Source: JAGOBX01 sp017999075 [NCBI: Candidatus Babelota bacterium] (GTDB taxonomy: Bacteria > JAGOBX01). From it: DNA of 21,321 nucleotides. How positions within the stretch are numbered: the first letter of the stretch is position 1; every line of letters starts with the position of its first letter. The DNA is taken from positions 1 to 21,321 of the forward strand of contig JAGOBX010000008.1 of assembly GCA_017999075.1 (NCBI GenBank). Reading direction: 5' to 3'. Shown piece by piece: positions 1 through 8,606 of this stretch. The position numbers and the translations under genes are program-made. Under the pieces are notes generated by a model. It saw nothing but the letters and a program-made list of their open reading frames with translations. It was not told the DNA's origin and did no database searches.

Positions 1-1365
1 ATAATATTAAAAAATATCAGCGGATTATACTCAGCTACATATGCCTCAATATATTTAATTAATCAGAAGAATAAACTAAATTATTTTAAAGGGTTAAATG
101 CAGGAATAATAAATATTAAAAAAAATGTTATATTTAAAATGTTCATCAAAAAAAAACCGGAGTTAACAGATTATTCAGAAATTTTTGAAAAAAATGAGAT
201 TGATTTAACAATAAAAAAAAACCTTACTCCGTTTCATTTACTGGTTGCGCCAATGTTTATTAAAGAAAAAAATATCGGTGTTATTATATTATATAAAAAA
301 CACGAATTCACTTTACAGCAATTTTTATCGATTCAAATAATAAATTCTTTTCTCAGTCAATATTTTTTTTACAATAAACCTGTTTTAGAAAATCAAAATT
401 ATTATGAAAATGATTATTCCGAAGAAATAATTCATAAAAGTCCTGCAATGTCTAAAATAATACAAATAGCAAAAAAAGCAGCAGCAACAGATTCAACCAT
501 ATTGATTACAGGAGAAAGCGGCACAGGAAAAGAAGTACTTGCAAAATTCATTCATACTAACAGCCTTAGAAAACGGAACAGATTTGTGCCTGTATCATGC
601 ATTACGATCGCTCACGGACTCATTGAAAGCGAATTGTTCGGAAGCAAAAAAGGCGCTTTTACAGGAGCAGTATCAGATAAGAAAGGAAAATTCATGATTG
701 CAGATAGCGGCACTCTGTTTTTAGATGAAATTTCAGAAATAACCACGGACGTTCAGGTAAAGCTGCTTCGAGTAATACAGGAAAAAACAATTTCTCCACT
801 GGGCGATGAGAAAGATTATCCGGTGGATGTAAGAATAATAGCAGCCACAAACAAAAATCTTGAGATATTGATAGAATCAAATTTATTCAGAGAAGATTTG
901 TATTTCAGATTAAACGTAGTTAACATAACTCTCCCTCCTTTACGTGAAAGAAAAGAAGATATTCCTGATTTAATCCATTATTTTGAAAAGCAATATAATC
1001 TAATGTTCGGCAAGCAAACAGAATTTAGTCAAAGCGCTATCGAAAAAATTTCAAACAATTATTGGAGAGGCAATATTCGCGAACTTGAAAATTTCGTTGA
1101 ACGTACAATTCTGCTGGCTGATTCAAATAAAATAAAACATACTGACTTTAATTTAACCACCAAATCAGTTTCACGTGCAGTAAAAGACTTTTCAAATAAA
1201 AATATGACACTTTCCGAAGCAGAAAAAATTTTTAAAAAAAATTTTTTGTTCTCAAAACTTGAATCAAACAGATGGAACGTTACCAGCACCGCAAAACAGC
1301 TTGATATACAGAGAACTTATTTAAGCAGATTAATAAAAGAATTTTCTTTAAAAACAGAGAGATAA
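1..1365 (+). CDS. sigma-54-dependent transcriptional activator (GAF + AAA+ + Fis-type HTH), 5' end outside window
   Basis: Bacterial enhancer-binding protein that remodels RNA polymerase-sigma54 by ATP hydrolysis. The frame is open from base 1, 46 codons before the first ATG (139), and those codons continue a GAF-like sensor fold, so the gene starts upstream of the window; 454 residues are visible. The GAF-like part runs to about base 385. The AAA+ core follows, with Walker A GESGTGKE (511-534), an intact GAFTGA sigma54-contact loop (652-669), Walker B GTLFLDE (709-729) and the arginine-finger region FREDLYFRLNV. A Fis-type helix-turn-helix ends the protein (RWNVTSTAKQLDIQRTYLSR). No receiver domain is visible, so control is probably by a ligand or partner through GAF. 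The usual NCAAI motif after Walker A reads SCITI here. Two A9 tracts lie at 148-156 and 213-221. No -24/-12 promoter was recognised in the window, so its targets are unknown. Confidence 0.93.
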   Translation: MILKNISGLYSATYASIYLINQKNKLNYFKGLNAGIINIKKNVIFKMFIKKKPELTDYSEIFEKNEIDLTIKKNLTPFHLLVAPMFIKEKNIGVIILYKKHEFTLQQFLSIQIINSFLSQYFFYNKPVLENQNYYENDYSEEIIHKSPAMSKIIQIAKKAAATDSTILITGESGTGKEVLAKFIHTNSLRKRNRFVPVSCITIAHGLIESELFGSKKGAFTGAVSDKKGKFMIADSGTLFLDEISEITTDVQVKLLRVIQEKTISPLGDEKDYPVDVRIIAATNKNLEILIESNLFREDLYFRLNVVNITLPPLRERKEDIPDLIHYFEKQYNLMFGKQTEFSQSAIEKISNNYWRGNIRELENFVERTILLADSNKIKHTDFNLTTKSVSRAVKDFSNKNMTLSEAEKIFKKNFLFSKLESNRWNVTSTAKQLDIQRTYLSRLIKEFSLKTER

Positions 1366-1385
1366 ATAATTTATGTGTGATTGAA

Positions 1386-1413
1386 TTGATTTTTTTTTAT
1401 GGAGTTATATAAT
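1386..1413 (+). promoter_or_regulatory. putative sigma-70-type promoter upstream of deoD
   Basis: TTGATT (1386-1391), a 16-nt spacer and a perfect TATAAT (1408-1413) lie in the 147-bp gap between the sigma-54 activator and deoD. The gap is extremely AT-rich, so a chance match is quite possible. The rest of the gap shows no convincing hairpin or ORF and ends in a good AAGGAG ribosome binding site (1499-1504). Confidence 0.3.
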
Positions 1414-1512
1414 CAGTTACAGTAATATAATAACAGACAAAAATAACTATAAATTACAGAATATAAAATTATTTTTATTTTTTATCATATATTTTTTGAA
1501 GGAGTTTTATAA

Positions 1513-2214
1513 ATGAGTATACATATTGGGGCAAAACCAGGAGAAATATCAGATTTTGTTTTAATGCCGGGAGATCCTCTCCGAGCAAAACTTATATCTG
1601 AAACATTATTTGAAAATTCTGTTTGTGTAAATCAGGTAAGAGGAATGTATGGTTTTACCGGTTATTATAAAGGAAGGAGGGTATCTGTTCAGGGATCAGG
1701 TATGGGAATGCCTTCAATGACAATTTATTCAACTGAATTAGTAAAAGATTACGGAGTTAAAACTATAATCAGAATCGGAACATGCGGATGCATTCAGGAA
1801 GACATAAAAGTAAGAGACATAATAATGGCTACTGCAGCTTCAACGGATTCAAACATAAACAACCTTAAATTTGAAAATAAAAATTTTGCTCCTGCTGCTT
1901 CTTTTGAACTTTTAAATAAATGTTATAATATCGCAAAAGCCGAAAATATAAGTATAAAGGCCGGAACTGTTCTTACATCAGACATTTTTTACGAAGATGA
2001 CAGAATGTTCTGGAAACTATGGGCTTCCTACGGAATAACAGCAGTTGAAATGGAAACTGCCGCATTATATACAGTAGCTGCAAAATATAAAATAAACGCG
2101 TTGTCAATATTGACAGTAAGTGATAACATAATAACCGGAGAAGCAACTTCTTCTGAAGAGCGTCAAAACAAATTTTTAGGAATGGCTGAATTAGCCTTAA
2201 AATTATCTTTATAA
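1513..2214 (+). CDS. deoD: purine nucleoside phosphorylase, DeoD type
   Basis: Cytoplasmic phosphorolysis of purine (deoxy)nucleosides to free base and (deoxy)ribose-1-phosphate, used in purine salvage. The 233-aa protein is close in length to E. coli DeoD (239 aa) and carries the family landmarks. These are the N-terminal His contributed to the neighbouring subunit (H4), the phosphate site MPGDPLRAK, the IIRIGTCG strand (family usually GSCG), the nucleoside-binding AVEMET, and the catalytic pair Asp204 and Arg217 in VSDNI...EERQ. The residue after Asp204 is Asn, where E. coli has His. An AAGGAG Shine-Dalgarno 8 nt before the ATG supports the start. The next gene begins 13 nt downstream, so the two are probably co-transcribed. 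Confidence 0.96.
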   Translation: MSIHIGAKPGEISDFVLMPGDPLRAKLISETLFENSVCVNQVRGMYGFTGYYKGRRVSVQGSGMGMPSMTIYSTELVKDYGVKTIIRIGTCGCIQEDIKVRDIIMATAASTDSNINNLKFENKNFAPAASFELLNKCYNIAKAENISIKAGTVLTSDIFYEDDRMFWKLWASYGITAVEMETAALYTVAAKYKINALSILTVSDNIITGEATSSEERQNKFLGMAELALKLSL

Positions 2215-2227
2215 AAAAATTCAAATT

Positions 2228-3421
2228 ATGCAAACTGTAAATATAAAATTCTTTTATTCAAAACTTCACAAACAAAATGAAGTTGATACCATTAAAAACA
2301 CGATTTTATCGTTTTTATCAAACTATTTCAAAATTTCGGATGAACAGAGCAATGTAACAATTATATCCGTATTGACAGGAGGAGTTGAACAGGATGTAAT
2401 AAAATTTTTATCTGAAACAGAATTAATTCCTGTTATAATTGTTTACCATAACTCAGCCAACTCATTACCTGCAGTTCTTGAAATCACCACATATCTGAAA
2501 GAATTAAACCGTAAGGTAATCCCTATTCATTACGAAAATACAAGATTATTAAATAAAATAGTTTCTGTATCTTCAGCTGTAAATTCTCTAAAAAATTCAA
2601 ATATCGGAATAATAGGAACTCCTTCGGATTGGCTTATAGCAAGCACTGTTTCAGAAGATTATTTTAACAAAACAATAAAAAAATTAGTTACTATACAATT
2701 GTCTGAAATCTTTCAATTATTCGAACAAACCGACATTAAAGATACAGAAAAAGTATACGAAAAATTCAGCAGATTCGAATCTTATGTTGATAAAACAGAA
2801 TTATTGAAATCATTAAAAATGTATGTTGTATTAAAAAAAATAATAGAAAAATATAATCTAAATTGTTTCAGCATACGGTGTTTCGATGTACTCGAAAAAT
2901 ATAGAACTACAAGTTGTCTTGCTTTAAGTTTACTTAACAGCGAAGGCATTATATCAGGATGCGAAGGAGATATGCAATCATTGATGACTATGTATATTAC
3001 AAAACTTCTAACAGGAAAAATTCCGTTTATGGCAAATCCTTCTGCCGCTGATTTTATTGAAAACAAACTAACTTTAGCTCATTGCACCTGCGCAATCGAA
3101 CTTTTAAATCATAAACTTCTGAAAATCAACACGCATTTCGAATCAAATCTCGGGACAGCGGTTCAAGGCAGTCTTAAACAAGGGATATATACTCTGGTAA
3201 AATTCGGCGGAAAAAATATGCATAGAAGCTTTATATCCAGGGCCCGTACAATTGAGCATGAATGGTCAGGAAAGTTATGCAGAACTCAAACTGTTCTGTC
3301 TATAGACGAAGATTTAAAAAAATACATTTCAAATCCTATTGGAAACCATATGGTATTATTGGAAGACGATTGCACGGATATATTGAAATTATGGTATGAA
3401 TTATTCATTGATACTATTTGA
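2228..3421 (+). CDS. L-fucose/L-arabinose isomerase-fold protein, substrate unknown
   Basis: 397-aa soluble protein without signal peptide. The C-terminal half resembles the FucI/AraA sugar-isomerase fold. It has a GCEGD segment with a likely metal-ligand Glu246, followed by SLMTMYITKLLTG, FMANPSAADFIENKLTLAHC (His285) and FGGKNMHRSF. In FucI-type enzymes the ligands are Glu, Asp and His. The region corresponding to the Asp reads FMAN here, so metal binding or chemistry may differ. The N-terminal half looks like the alpha/beta substrate domain (TIISVLTGGVEQDV, VIIVYH). It is shorter than FucI (about 590 aa) and lies closer to short archaeal/clostridial relatives that I recall only loosely. 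It starts 13 nt after deoD, without a clear Shine-Dalgarno, which suggests co-expression. A role in handling the sugar released by DeoD is possible but unproven. Family-level assignment is moderately sure; the reaction is not. Confidence 0.6.
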   Translation: MQTVNIKFFYSKLHKQNEVDTIKNTILSFLSNYFKISDEQSNVTIISVLTGGVEQDVIKFLSETELIPVIIVYHNSANSLPAVLEITTYLKELNRKVIPIHYENTRLLNKIVSVSSAVNSLKNSNIGIIGTPSDWLIASTVSEDYFNKTIKKLVTIQLSEIFQLFEQTDIKDTEKVYEKFSRFESYVDKTELLKSLKMYVVLKKIIEKYNLNCFSIRCFDVLEKYRTTSCLALSLLNSEGIISGCEGDMQSLMTMYITKLLTGKIPFMANPSAADFIENKLTLAHCTCAIELLNHKLLKINTHFESNLGTAVQGSLKQGIYTLVKFGGKNMHRSFISRARTIEHEWSGKLCRTQTVLSIDEDLKKYISNPIGNHMVLLEDDCTDILKLWYELFIDTI

Positions 3422-3433
3422 TTTTAGGGTTTA

Positions 3434-4378
3434 TTGTTTCACAAAAAAATGAAAAAAATTATAGATCATTCCAAAATAACATTGCTGTTTGATATAAAAA
3501 ACGTAGCGCGTTTAATATTACAAAATATTTTAAATGAATGCAATTGTGATAAAGGAATGCTGCTTTTTTTAAATATAAAAAAAAACACCTATAACATAAT
3601 CGAATATTCCGGGTTTTCAGCAAAACAATTTTATGATTTAAAAATTGATTTGAGTTTTCTGGATAAAACCCCTGTTCAGGAAGAATTTACAAAATCTCAT
3701 AAAAACAAGATTTTTGAAACAATATCCAAAAACATGATCAATGATCTTGAAAAAATATTAATATTCCCGATAAATTTCAATTCAGGAAGGCGTCTTGGTT
3801 TTTTAATATTATTAGCTGATGGTAAAAAAAAATTAAATAATGATATTACCGAAATATGCCGTAACCATATTCAAATTTTAGTAAACAACATCAATTCTGA
3901 TTCTGTTGATAAAATAGGCGAATTTGATATGTTTGATTCTACGACTCAACTGTACAACCAGGATTTTCTATACGAAAATTTATACAGAAAAATTATTGAA
4001 TCAGAACGGACAAATTCGAAATTTTCACTGGCGTTAATTGAAATCAAAAATTTTAATGAAATACTTTCAAACAAACAGAACTTAAGCAATGTAATATTAA
4101 AAAGTTTAAGCGGATTCCTAAAAAAAAATTTGAGAAAAATTGATATTCTGGCAATGTTGTATAACGCAATTATTTCGATAATATTCGCTGATATGGATCA
4201 TGATAAAACATTAAAAAAATTAGAAGAACTGAAAATCAAACTTTCATCTGTTAATTTAACAGACGAAAATAATAACCCTCTTCCAAAAATCGAAATGATT
4301 TACGGTATAGCCGAATATCCTGATTCGGGAAAAAATTGTGAAATGCTTATAAGAAGCGCTATTAAATCGATAGTATAA
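3434..4378 (+). CDS. GAF domain + degenerate GGDEF domain protein, probably catalytically inactive
   Basis: 314 aa, cytoplasmic. Residues about 15-155 look like a GAF domain (GMLLFLNIKKNTYNII, ILIFPINFNSGRRLGFLILL). Residues about 165-314 follow the GGDEF fold: DSTTQLYNQDFLYENL corresponds to DPLTGLYNRRFL, IEIKNFNEI to the metal-binding strand, and GIAEYPDSGKNCEMLIRSA to the C-terminal helix. The signature itself is lost: where GGDEF should stand (residues 243-247) the sequence reads YNAII, and the usual acidic residues of the preceding strand are also changed. Diguanylate cyclase activity is therefore unlikely; a sensor or scaffold role is more plausible. The start chosen is TTG, 4 nt after AGGG (3426-3429). 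ATG at 3449 is the alternative but has no nearby Shine-Dalgarno. It lies 12 nt after the isomerase-like gene. Confidence 0.75.
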   Translation: MFHKKMKKIIDHSKITLLFDIKNVARLILQNILNECNCDKGMLLFLNIKKNTYNIIEYSGFSAKQFYDLKIDLSFLDKTPVQEEFTKSHKNKIFETISKNMINDLEKILIFPINFNSGRRLGFLILLADGKKKLNNDITEICRNHIQILVNNINSDSVDKIGEFDMFDSTTQLYNQDFLYENLYRKIIESERTNSKFSLALIEIKNFNEILSNKQNLSNVILKSLSGFLKKNLRKIDILAMLYNAIISIIFADMDHDKTLKKLEELKIKLSSVNLTDENNNPLPKIEMIYGIAEYPDSGKNCEMLIRSAIKSIV

Positions 4379-4430
4379 TTTTTCACTATATAAAACTTTT
4401 AATTTAATCGGACCGGGAGGAAACAAAATT

Positions 4431-4805
4431 ATGGGTATTCCAACAATGATGGCAGGTTCAATACGCAACATTTTGTTAGGCGCTATTGAAGTTAAACGGG
4501 ATGAATTCAAATCCGGAAAATCTATTGATACAATTATTGAAGAACTTAAAAACGATGGTTTTTCAGAACACAATATTAAACGAATTGCAGTTGAAGTACA
4601 GGATAAACCTATACCCGATGATTTTGATTCAGACATAATAAAAGACAGTTATAATATAAAGGAAAACACTGTAAAACTTATTCTATGCGAAAGTTTAGGA
4701 TTAAAAATTCAAGATGTTGTCAGGTTCAAAGGCCGCGACTGGGTAGTACAACAAATCAACGAATTCGGAAACGAATGTGAAATGCTTATAAAATTTTATG
4801 GATAA
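4431..4805 (+). CDS. conserved-looking hypothetical protein, 124 aa, coupled to kdsB
   Basis: Not recognised. It has no signal peptide or membrane segment. The N-terminal half looks helical and charged (residues about 8-60, including KSGKSIDTIIEELKNDGFSE). The C-terminal 30 residues look like short beta strands (DVVRFKGRDWVVQQI, ECEMLIKFYG). The start is well supported: GGGAGG at 4415-4420, 10 nt before ATG, is among the strongest ribosome binding sites here. Its last 8 nt overlap the kdsB start, so the strong site may also drive kdsB and aroE translation. Length, overlaps and codon use like the neighbours support a real gene. It could be a regulator or small adaptor, but nothing in the sequence proves that. 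Confidence 0.75.
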   Translation: MGIPTMMAGSIRNILLGAIEVKRDEFKSGKSIDTIIEELKNDGFSEHNIKRIAVEVQDKPIPDDFDSDIIKDSYNIKENTVKLILCESLGLKIQDVVRFKGRDWVVQQINEFGNECEMLIKFYG

Positions 4806-5586
4806 AAAAAAACCTTTGAATGATCAATATAAAATTATAGCGGTCTTACCTGCAAGATACGGTTCTACAAGGCTGCCCGGAAAGCCATTAATTAAAATCA
4901 ACGGGAAACCTGTTATACAATATGTTTATGAAAACATATCAAATTCAAAAATGATTGACGAAGTAGTGGTTGCTACTGATGATTCAAGAATATTTGACGA
5001 AACACTTAAATTCGGCGGAAAAGCTGTTATGACTCCGTCAGAATGCAAATCCGGAACTGACCGCATTGTTTATACTATAAAAAATTGCGGGTTTAATAAT
5101 TACGATATCATAGTAAATGTTCAGGGCGACGAACCTCTTTTAAAATGCAGTGATGTGGAATCAGTAATATTGCGTTTAATAAAAAATGATTCGGATATAT
5201 CAACTCTTGCGATAAAATTCAAAAATATTTCCGATGTTAAAAACCCGAATCATGTTAAAGCTGTTTTAGATAAAAATTTCAATGCTTTGTATTTTTCCAG
5301 AAATGTAATACCTTATCCGCGAGATTCTGAAATAATTCCTGAAAATTATTATAAGCATATCGGTGTTTATGTTTTTAAAAAACATGTTCTTCTAAAATTC
5401 GAAACTTTACCGGATTCTATTCTCGAACACACTGAAAAACTCGAGCAGTTAAGACTTCTTGAAAGCGGTTATAAAATAAGCGTTGCTGTTACTGAAAACG
5501 AAACTATAGGAATAGACACACCTGAAGACGTAGAAAAATTTAATTTTTTAATTAATTCACAAAATAAAAAACAGTATGATTTATAA
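4798..5586 (+). CDS. kdsB: 3-deoxy-manno-octulosonate cytidylyltransferase (CMP-KDO synthetase)
   Basis: Activates KDO with CTP to CMP-KDO for the LPS inner core, so it is strong evidence for an outer membrane with lipid A/KDO. It acts in the cytoplasm. The 262-aa protein has the family motifs in order: nucleotide-binding PARYGSTRLPGKPL (18-31), SGTDR (85-89), the Mg-binding QGDEP (109-113), the substrate loop YFSRNVIPYPR (165-175), EKLEQLR (213-219) and IDTPEDV (239-245). About 10 extra residues precede the core, but the ATG at 4798 fits the overlap with the upstream gene. It overlaps that gene by 8 nt and aroE by 11 nt, indicating translational coupling. Other KDO or lipid A genes are not in view. 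Confidence 0.96.
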   Translation: MDKKKPLNDQYKIIAVLPARYGSTRLPGKPLIKINGKPVIQYVYENISNSKMIDEVVVATDDSRIFDETLKFGGKAVMTPSECKSGTDRIVYTIKNCGFNNYDIIVNVQGDEPLLKCSDVESVILRLIKNDSDISTLAIKFKNISDVKNPNHVKAVLDKNFNALYFSRNVIPYPRDSEIIPENYYKHIGVYVFKKHVLLKFETLPDSILEHTEKLEQLRLLESGYKISVAVTENETIGIDTPEDVEKFNFLINSQNKKQYDL

Positions 5587-6415
5587 CAAAATCTGCGGTA
5601 TATTCGGAAATCCTGTAAGTCACTCGCTTTCCCCTTTGATTCATAATCATTTATTTAATAAATACAATTATAATTATGAATACGAAGCATTTGAAATATA
5701 TGATATTGAAACAGCAGTAAAACTTATAAGGACAGAAAAAATGCGGGGCGTAAGCATTACAATACCTTTCAAAGTTAAAGTAATAAAATATTTGGATGAA
5801 ATAACTGATTTATCGAAAAAAATAGGCGCAGTAAATACAATAATTAATGAAAATGGAAAACTTATAGGAGATAATACCGACGCTTACGGAGTATCTCAGA
5901 CATTTAAAAAAAGAAACATATTTCTATCAGGAAAAAATATAGTTATACTCGGAATAGGCGGCGCTGCTAAATCAGTTGTATATTCCATATTAAATGATTT
6001 CGATATAAATTCTTTAAAACTTATTGCAAGGAACAATGATAAATTAATAGATTTTTCCAAAGAAATTTTGGATAAAACCGGGTTTAACAATATTACTTGC
6101 ATGAATTTCGAAAATGAAACATATAGTGTTGAAATGGAGGATGATATTATTATAAACGCATCTTCGGCAGGCATGACCCCAAACATTAACGAATCTTTAA
6201 TTAACGAAAAAAAATCTTATTACAATAATGAAAAAATTTTTTTCGATGTTATTTATAATCCTGAAAAAACACTGATGCTGAAAACCGCAGAATCAAAAGG
6301 CTCTCAAATCATTAATGGAATGGACATGTTTATTTATCAGGCTATGCGTCAGCACATTTTATGGACAGGAAACAATAAAATAAAATACGAAGATATTTCA
6401 AGTATCTTATTTTAA
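5576..6415 (+). CDS. aroE: shikimate 5-dehydrogenase
   Basis: NADP-dependent reduction of 3-dehydroshikimate to shikimate in the chorismate/aromatic amino acid pathway, in the cytoplasm. The 279-aa protein is of normal length. Shikimate-binding SHSLSP (15-20), catalytic Lys66 in SITIPFK, Asp102 in GDNTDAYG, the nucleotide-binding loop GIGGAAKS and INASSAGM are all present; the Lys and Asp numbers match E. coli AroE closely. The family's NVT before the catalytic Lys is SIT here. The C-terminal helix GMDMFIYQAMRQHILWTG is typical. The start overlaps kdsB by 11 nt. It converges on the histidine kinase with only 34 bp between stops and no clear GC-stem terminator. Confidence 0.96.
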   Translation: MIYNKICGIFGNPVSHSLSPLIHNHLFNKYNYNYEYEAFEIYDIETAVKLIRTEKMRGVSITIPFKVKVIKYLDEITDLSKKIGAVNTIINENGKLIGDNTDAYGVSQTFKKRNIFLSGKNIVILGIGGAAKSVVYSILNDFDINSLKLIARNNDKLIDFSKEILDKTGFNNITCMNFENETYSVEMEDDIIINASSAGMTPNINESLINEKKSYYNNEKIFFDVIYNPEKTLMLKTAESKGSQIINGMDMFIYQAMRQHILWTGNNKIKYEDISSILF

Positions 6416-6449
6416 AATTAAAATATAACCTTTTTTAAAAACTGATATT

Positions 6450-8561
6450 TTATATAAAACGCGATTTTCTAATTTCAGCAATAATATCTTTTATCTGCTG
6501 AAACTCAAATGGCTTCTGAATAAACGAATACGCTCCGGTCTGTTTTATATTTTCTATCTCAAGTCCTATCTGCCCTGAAATAAAAACTATAGGAATTGAT
6601 TTTATTTTTTTGATTTCTCTGAATATTTCTTCTCCTTTCATATCTGGAAGCAGCATATCAAGAAATATCAGATCAAAATCATTTTTCAAAACTAATTTTA
6701 CAGCCTGTTTGCCTCTTTCACAAACAATAGTATCACAATTATTTATTTGCAATATTTTCTTCATTGACCTTAAAAATTCAGGTTCATCATCAACAATCAA
6801 AACTTTCAAAGGAATTTCATCATTTATTATCTGTTCATTGTTATTTTTTTCATTATCAAAACTATGCTGAATATTCGAATATCCCGCAGGTAAAACTATT
6901 ACAAACTTAGTTCCTTCTCCTTCTGTGCTTTCAGCATAAATTCTACCGGAATGATTTTCTATTATCATAAAAGTAACTGAAAGCCCTAATCCTGTACCTT
7001 TAATATTCAAATTATCTTTAGCAAATGCTCCTTTTGTAGTAAAAAACGGGGTAAATATTTTTAATTTGGTTTCGTCATCCATTCCAATTCCTGTATCGCT
7101 TATTGAAATATAAACCTCTTCTTCTTTTAAATAAGTCTTAATTGTTATTAATCCTTTTCCTTTAGGCAAAATAGCATGACGCGCATTTATTATTAAATTC
7201 AGGAAAACCTGTTCAATCTGTCCTGGATCAACATATATTTTTTCAGAATTCGAATAATCAGTCAAAACAGTTATATTTTCAAGTTCCAACTGTTGTTTCT
7301 GAAGTTTTATAACCGAATCTATTATATCTTCAATTTTAATTAATTCTTTTTTAGGAGGAACAGGTTTAGCAAAACTCATCATATACTCAACAATTTTTTT
7401 CCCACGTAAAATTGCGTTTTCAATTGCTTTCAGCGATCCTTTCGAATCATCCGACAACTTATTATTATCCTCCATAACAATAAGTTTAGCGCTTGTGTAA
7501 GCAATTGCCAAAATATTATTAAATTCATGAGCAATACCTGCAGCAAGCTGACCTATAGCGGATAATTTTTCCGAATGTATCAATTGTTCCTGAAGTTTTA
7601 TTCTTTCATTTTCCAGCCTTTTCAATTCTGTTATATCCGTTGATATTCCGCATAATCCGTAAACTTCTCCTGATTCATTTTTAAGAGGAATTTTTATTAC
7701 CCAATAAGTGCGGGGGGTGTTTTCAGGAGAAGACAAATTGGTTTCTTCTCTAATAATTTTATCTCCGCATTCAATTACAGGTTTATCACTTTTCAATATT
7801 TCTTCAACCGAACTTTTATCAAAAAAATCATCGTCTTTTTTCCCTACAATATCACAAAGCGTTTTACCGAAAAGCTCACATACTTTTTTATTGGCATACG
7901 TATAGCGATAATTTCTATCTTTAACAAAAATATAAGATTCAACATTATTTAGAACATCGTTAAGAAAATCCTGATTTTCTTTCAATTTTTTTTCCGAAAA
8001 ATTTCTTTTTTCCTGATCTGATAAAAGCAATCCGAGAAAAACAGTGCCTAAAGGATAAAGAATCATTACAGGCAATGAAATATTTTTCAATACGCTAAAT
8101 GCAATTTCTTTAGGCAGAGTCAGCATCCAAAGCAGCATAAAAATATGAGTAATTATCCCTAAAAAATAAAAATGATAATACTTAAGTTCAGATACATTTT
8201 TTTTTAAATTTCTAAATATTATTCCTGTTGCCGCTGAAGTAAAAATAACGCATATTCCAGTAAATACTCCGCTTCCGCCTATATGCCATCTATAAATTGA
8301 AGTCATTATTGCAGCTATTCCGGCAGGAATTATTCCACCAAATAATCCAGCCATACTTAATACAATAGAACGTCCGTCAAAAATAACTCCTTTGCTGAAA
8401 TTAATCGGAGTTATCATTCCTATAACAGCAATACTGCCGAATATTATCCCTGATAAAATTCTACTTGTATTTCCAGTCTTTTTGCCTTTATTAATAATAA
8501 AACCATAAAGAATGCTTAATGCCAATAGCAATGCTATATTTCTGACATATTCTAAAAACAT
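6450..8561 (-). CDS. hybrid sensor histidine kinase (5TMR-LYT-like membrane sensor, PAS, HisKA, HATPase, receiver)
   Basis: 703-aa inner-membrane kinase. Residues 1-182 contain about six hydrophobic segments resembling the 5TMR-LYT sensor of LytS-type kinases, including the FDGRSIV stretch at 61-67 and SIYRWHIGGSG at 88-98. A PAS domain follows (about 195-315), with YANKKVCELFG and a closing GISTDITELK. HisKA carries the phospho-acceptor His345 in AGIAHEFNN. HATPase has the N-box NLIINARHA, DTGIGM, a PFFTTKG stretch and GTGLGLS. A C-terminal receiver has VDDEPEF, phospho-acceptor Asp635 in IFLDMLLPD, and IQKP. No Hpt domain or cognate regulator gene lies nearby, so phosphate may pass to a distant partner. 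AGGA lies 5 nt before ATG, and a TTGACA promoter precedes it, so it is probably a single-gene unit. The stimulus is unknown. Confidence 0.94.
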   Translation of the reverse strand: MFLEYVRNIALLLALSILYGFIINKGKKTGNTSRILSGIIFGSIAVIGMITPINFSKGVIFDGRSIVLSMAGLFGGIIPAGIAAIMTSIYRWHIGGSGVFTGICVIFTSAATGIIFRNLKKNVSELKYYHFYFLGIITHIFMLLWMLTLPKEIAFSVLKNISLPVMILYPLGTVFLGLLLSDQEKRNFSEKKLKENQDFLNDVLNNVESYIFVKDRNYRYTYANKKVCELFGKTLCDIVGKKDDDFFDKSSVEEILKSDKPVIECGDKIIREETNLSSPENTPRTYWVIKIPLKNESGEVYGLCGISTDITELKRLENERIKLQEQLIHSEKLSAIGQLAAGIAHEFNNILAIAYTSAKLIVMEDNNKLSDDSKGSLKAIENAILRGKKIVEYMMSFAKPVPPKKELIKIEDIIDSVIKLQKQQLELENITVLTDYSNSEKIYVDPGQIEQVFLNLIINARHAILPKGKGLITIKTYLKEEEVYISISDTGIGMDDETKLKIFTPFFTTKGAFAKDNLNIKGTGLGLSVTFMIIENHSGRIYAESTEGEGTKFVIVLPAGYSNIQHSFDNEKNNNEQIINDEIPLKVLIVDDEPEFLRSMKKILQINNCDTIVCERGKQAVKLVLKNDFDLIFLDMLLPDMKGEEIFREIKKIKSIPIVFISGQIGLEIENIKQTGAYSFIQKPFEFQQIKDIIAEIRKSRFI

Positions 8562-8606
8562 TTCAATCCTCGAAACTTGCTTTTCATTTTTTTAATTTAC
8601 ATGCTC

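Noticed and set aside
1366-1512. Riboswitch or small RNA in the longest intergenic gap, before deoD
   Set aside because: No GC-containing helices or purine-riboswitch-like conserved loops are visible; only AT-rich sequence, a weak promoter candidate and the deoD ribosome binding site.
6416-6449. Possible bidirectional terminator between the convergent aroE and kinase genes
   Set aside because: The 34-bp gap holds only short AT-only inverted repeats (such as TTTTATATAAAA nearby) with no GC stem.
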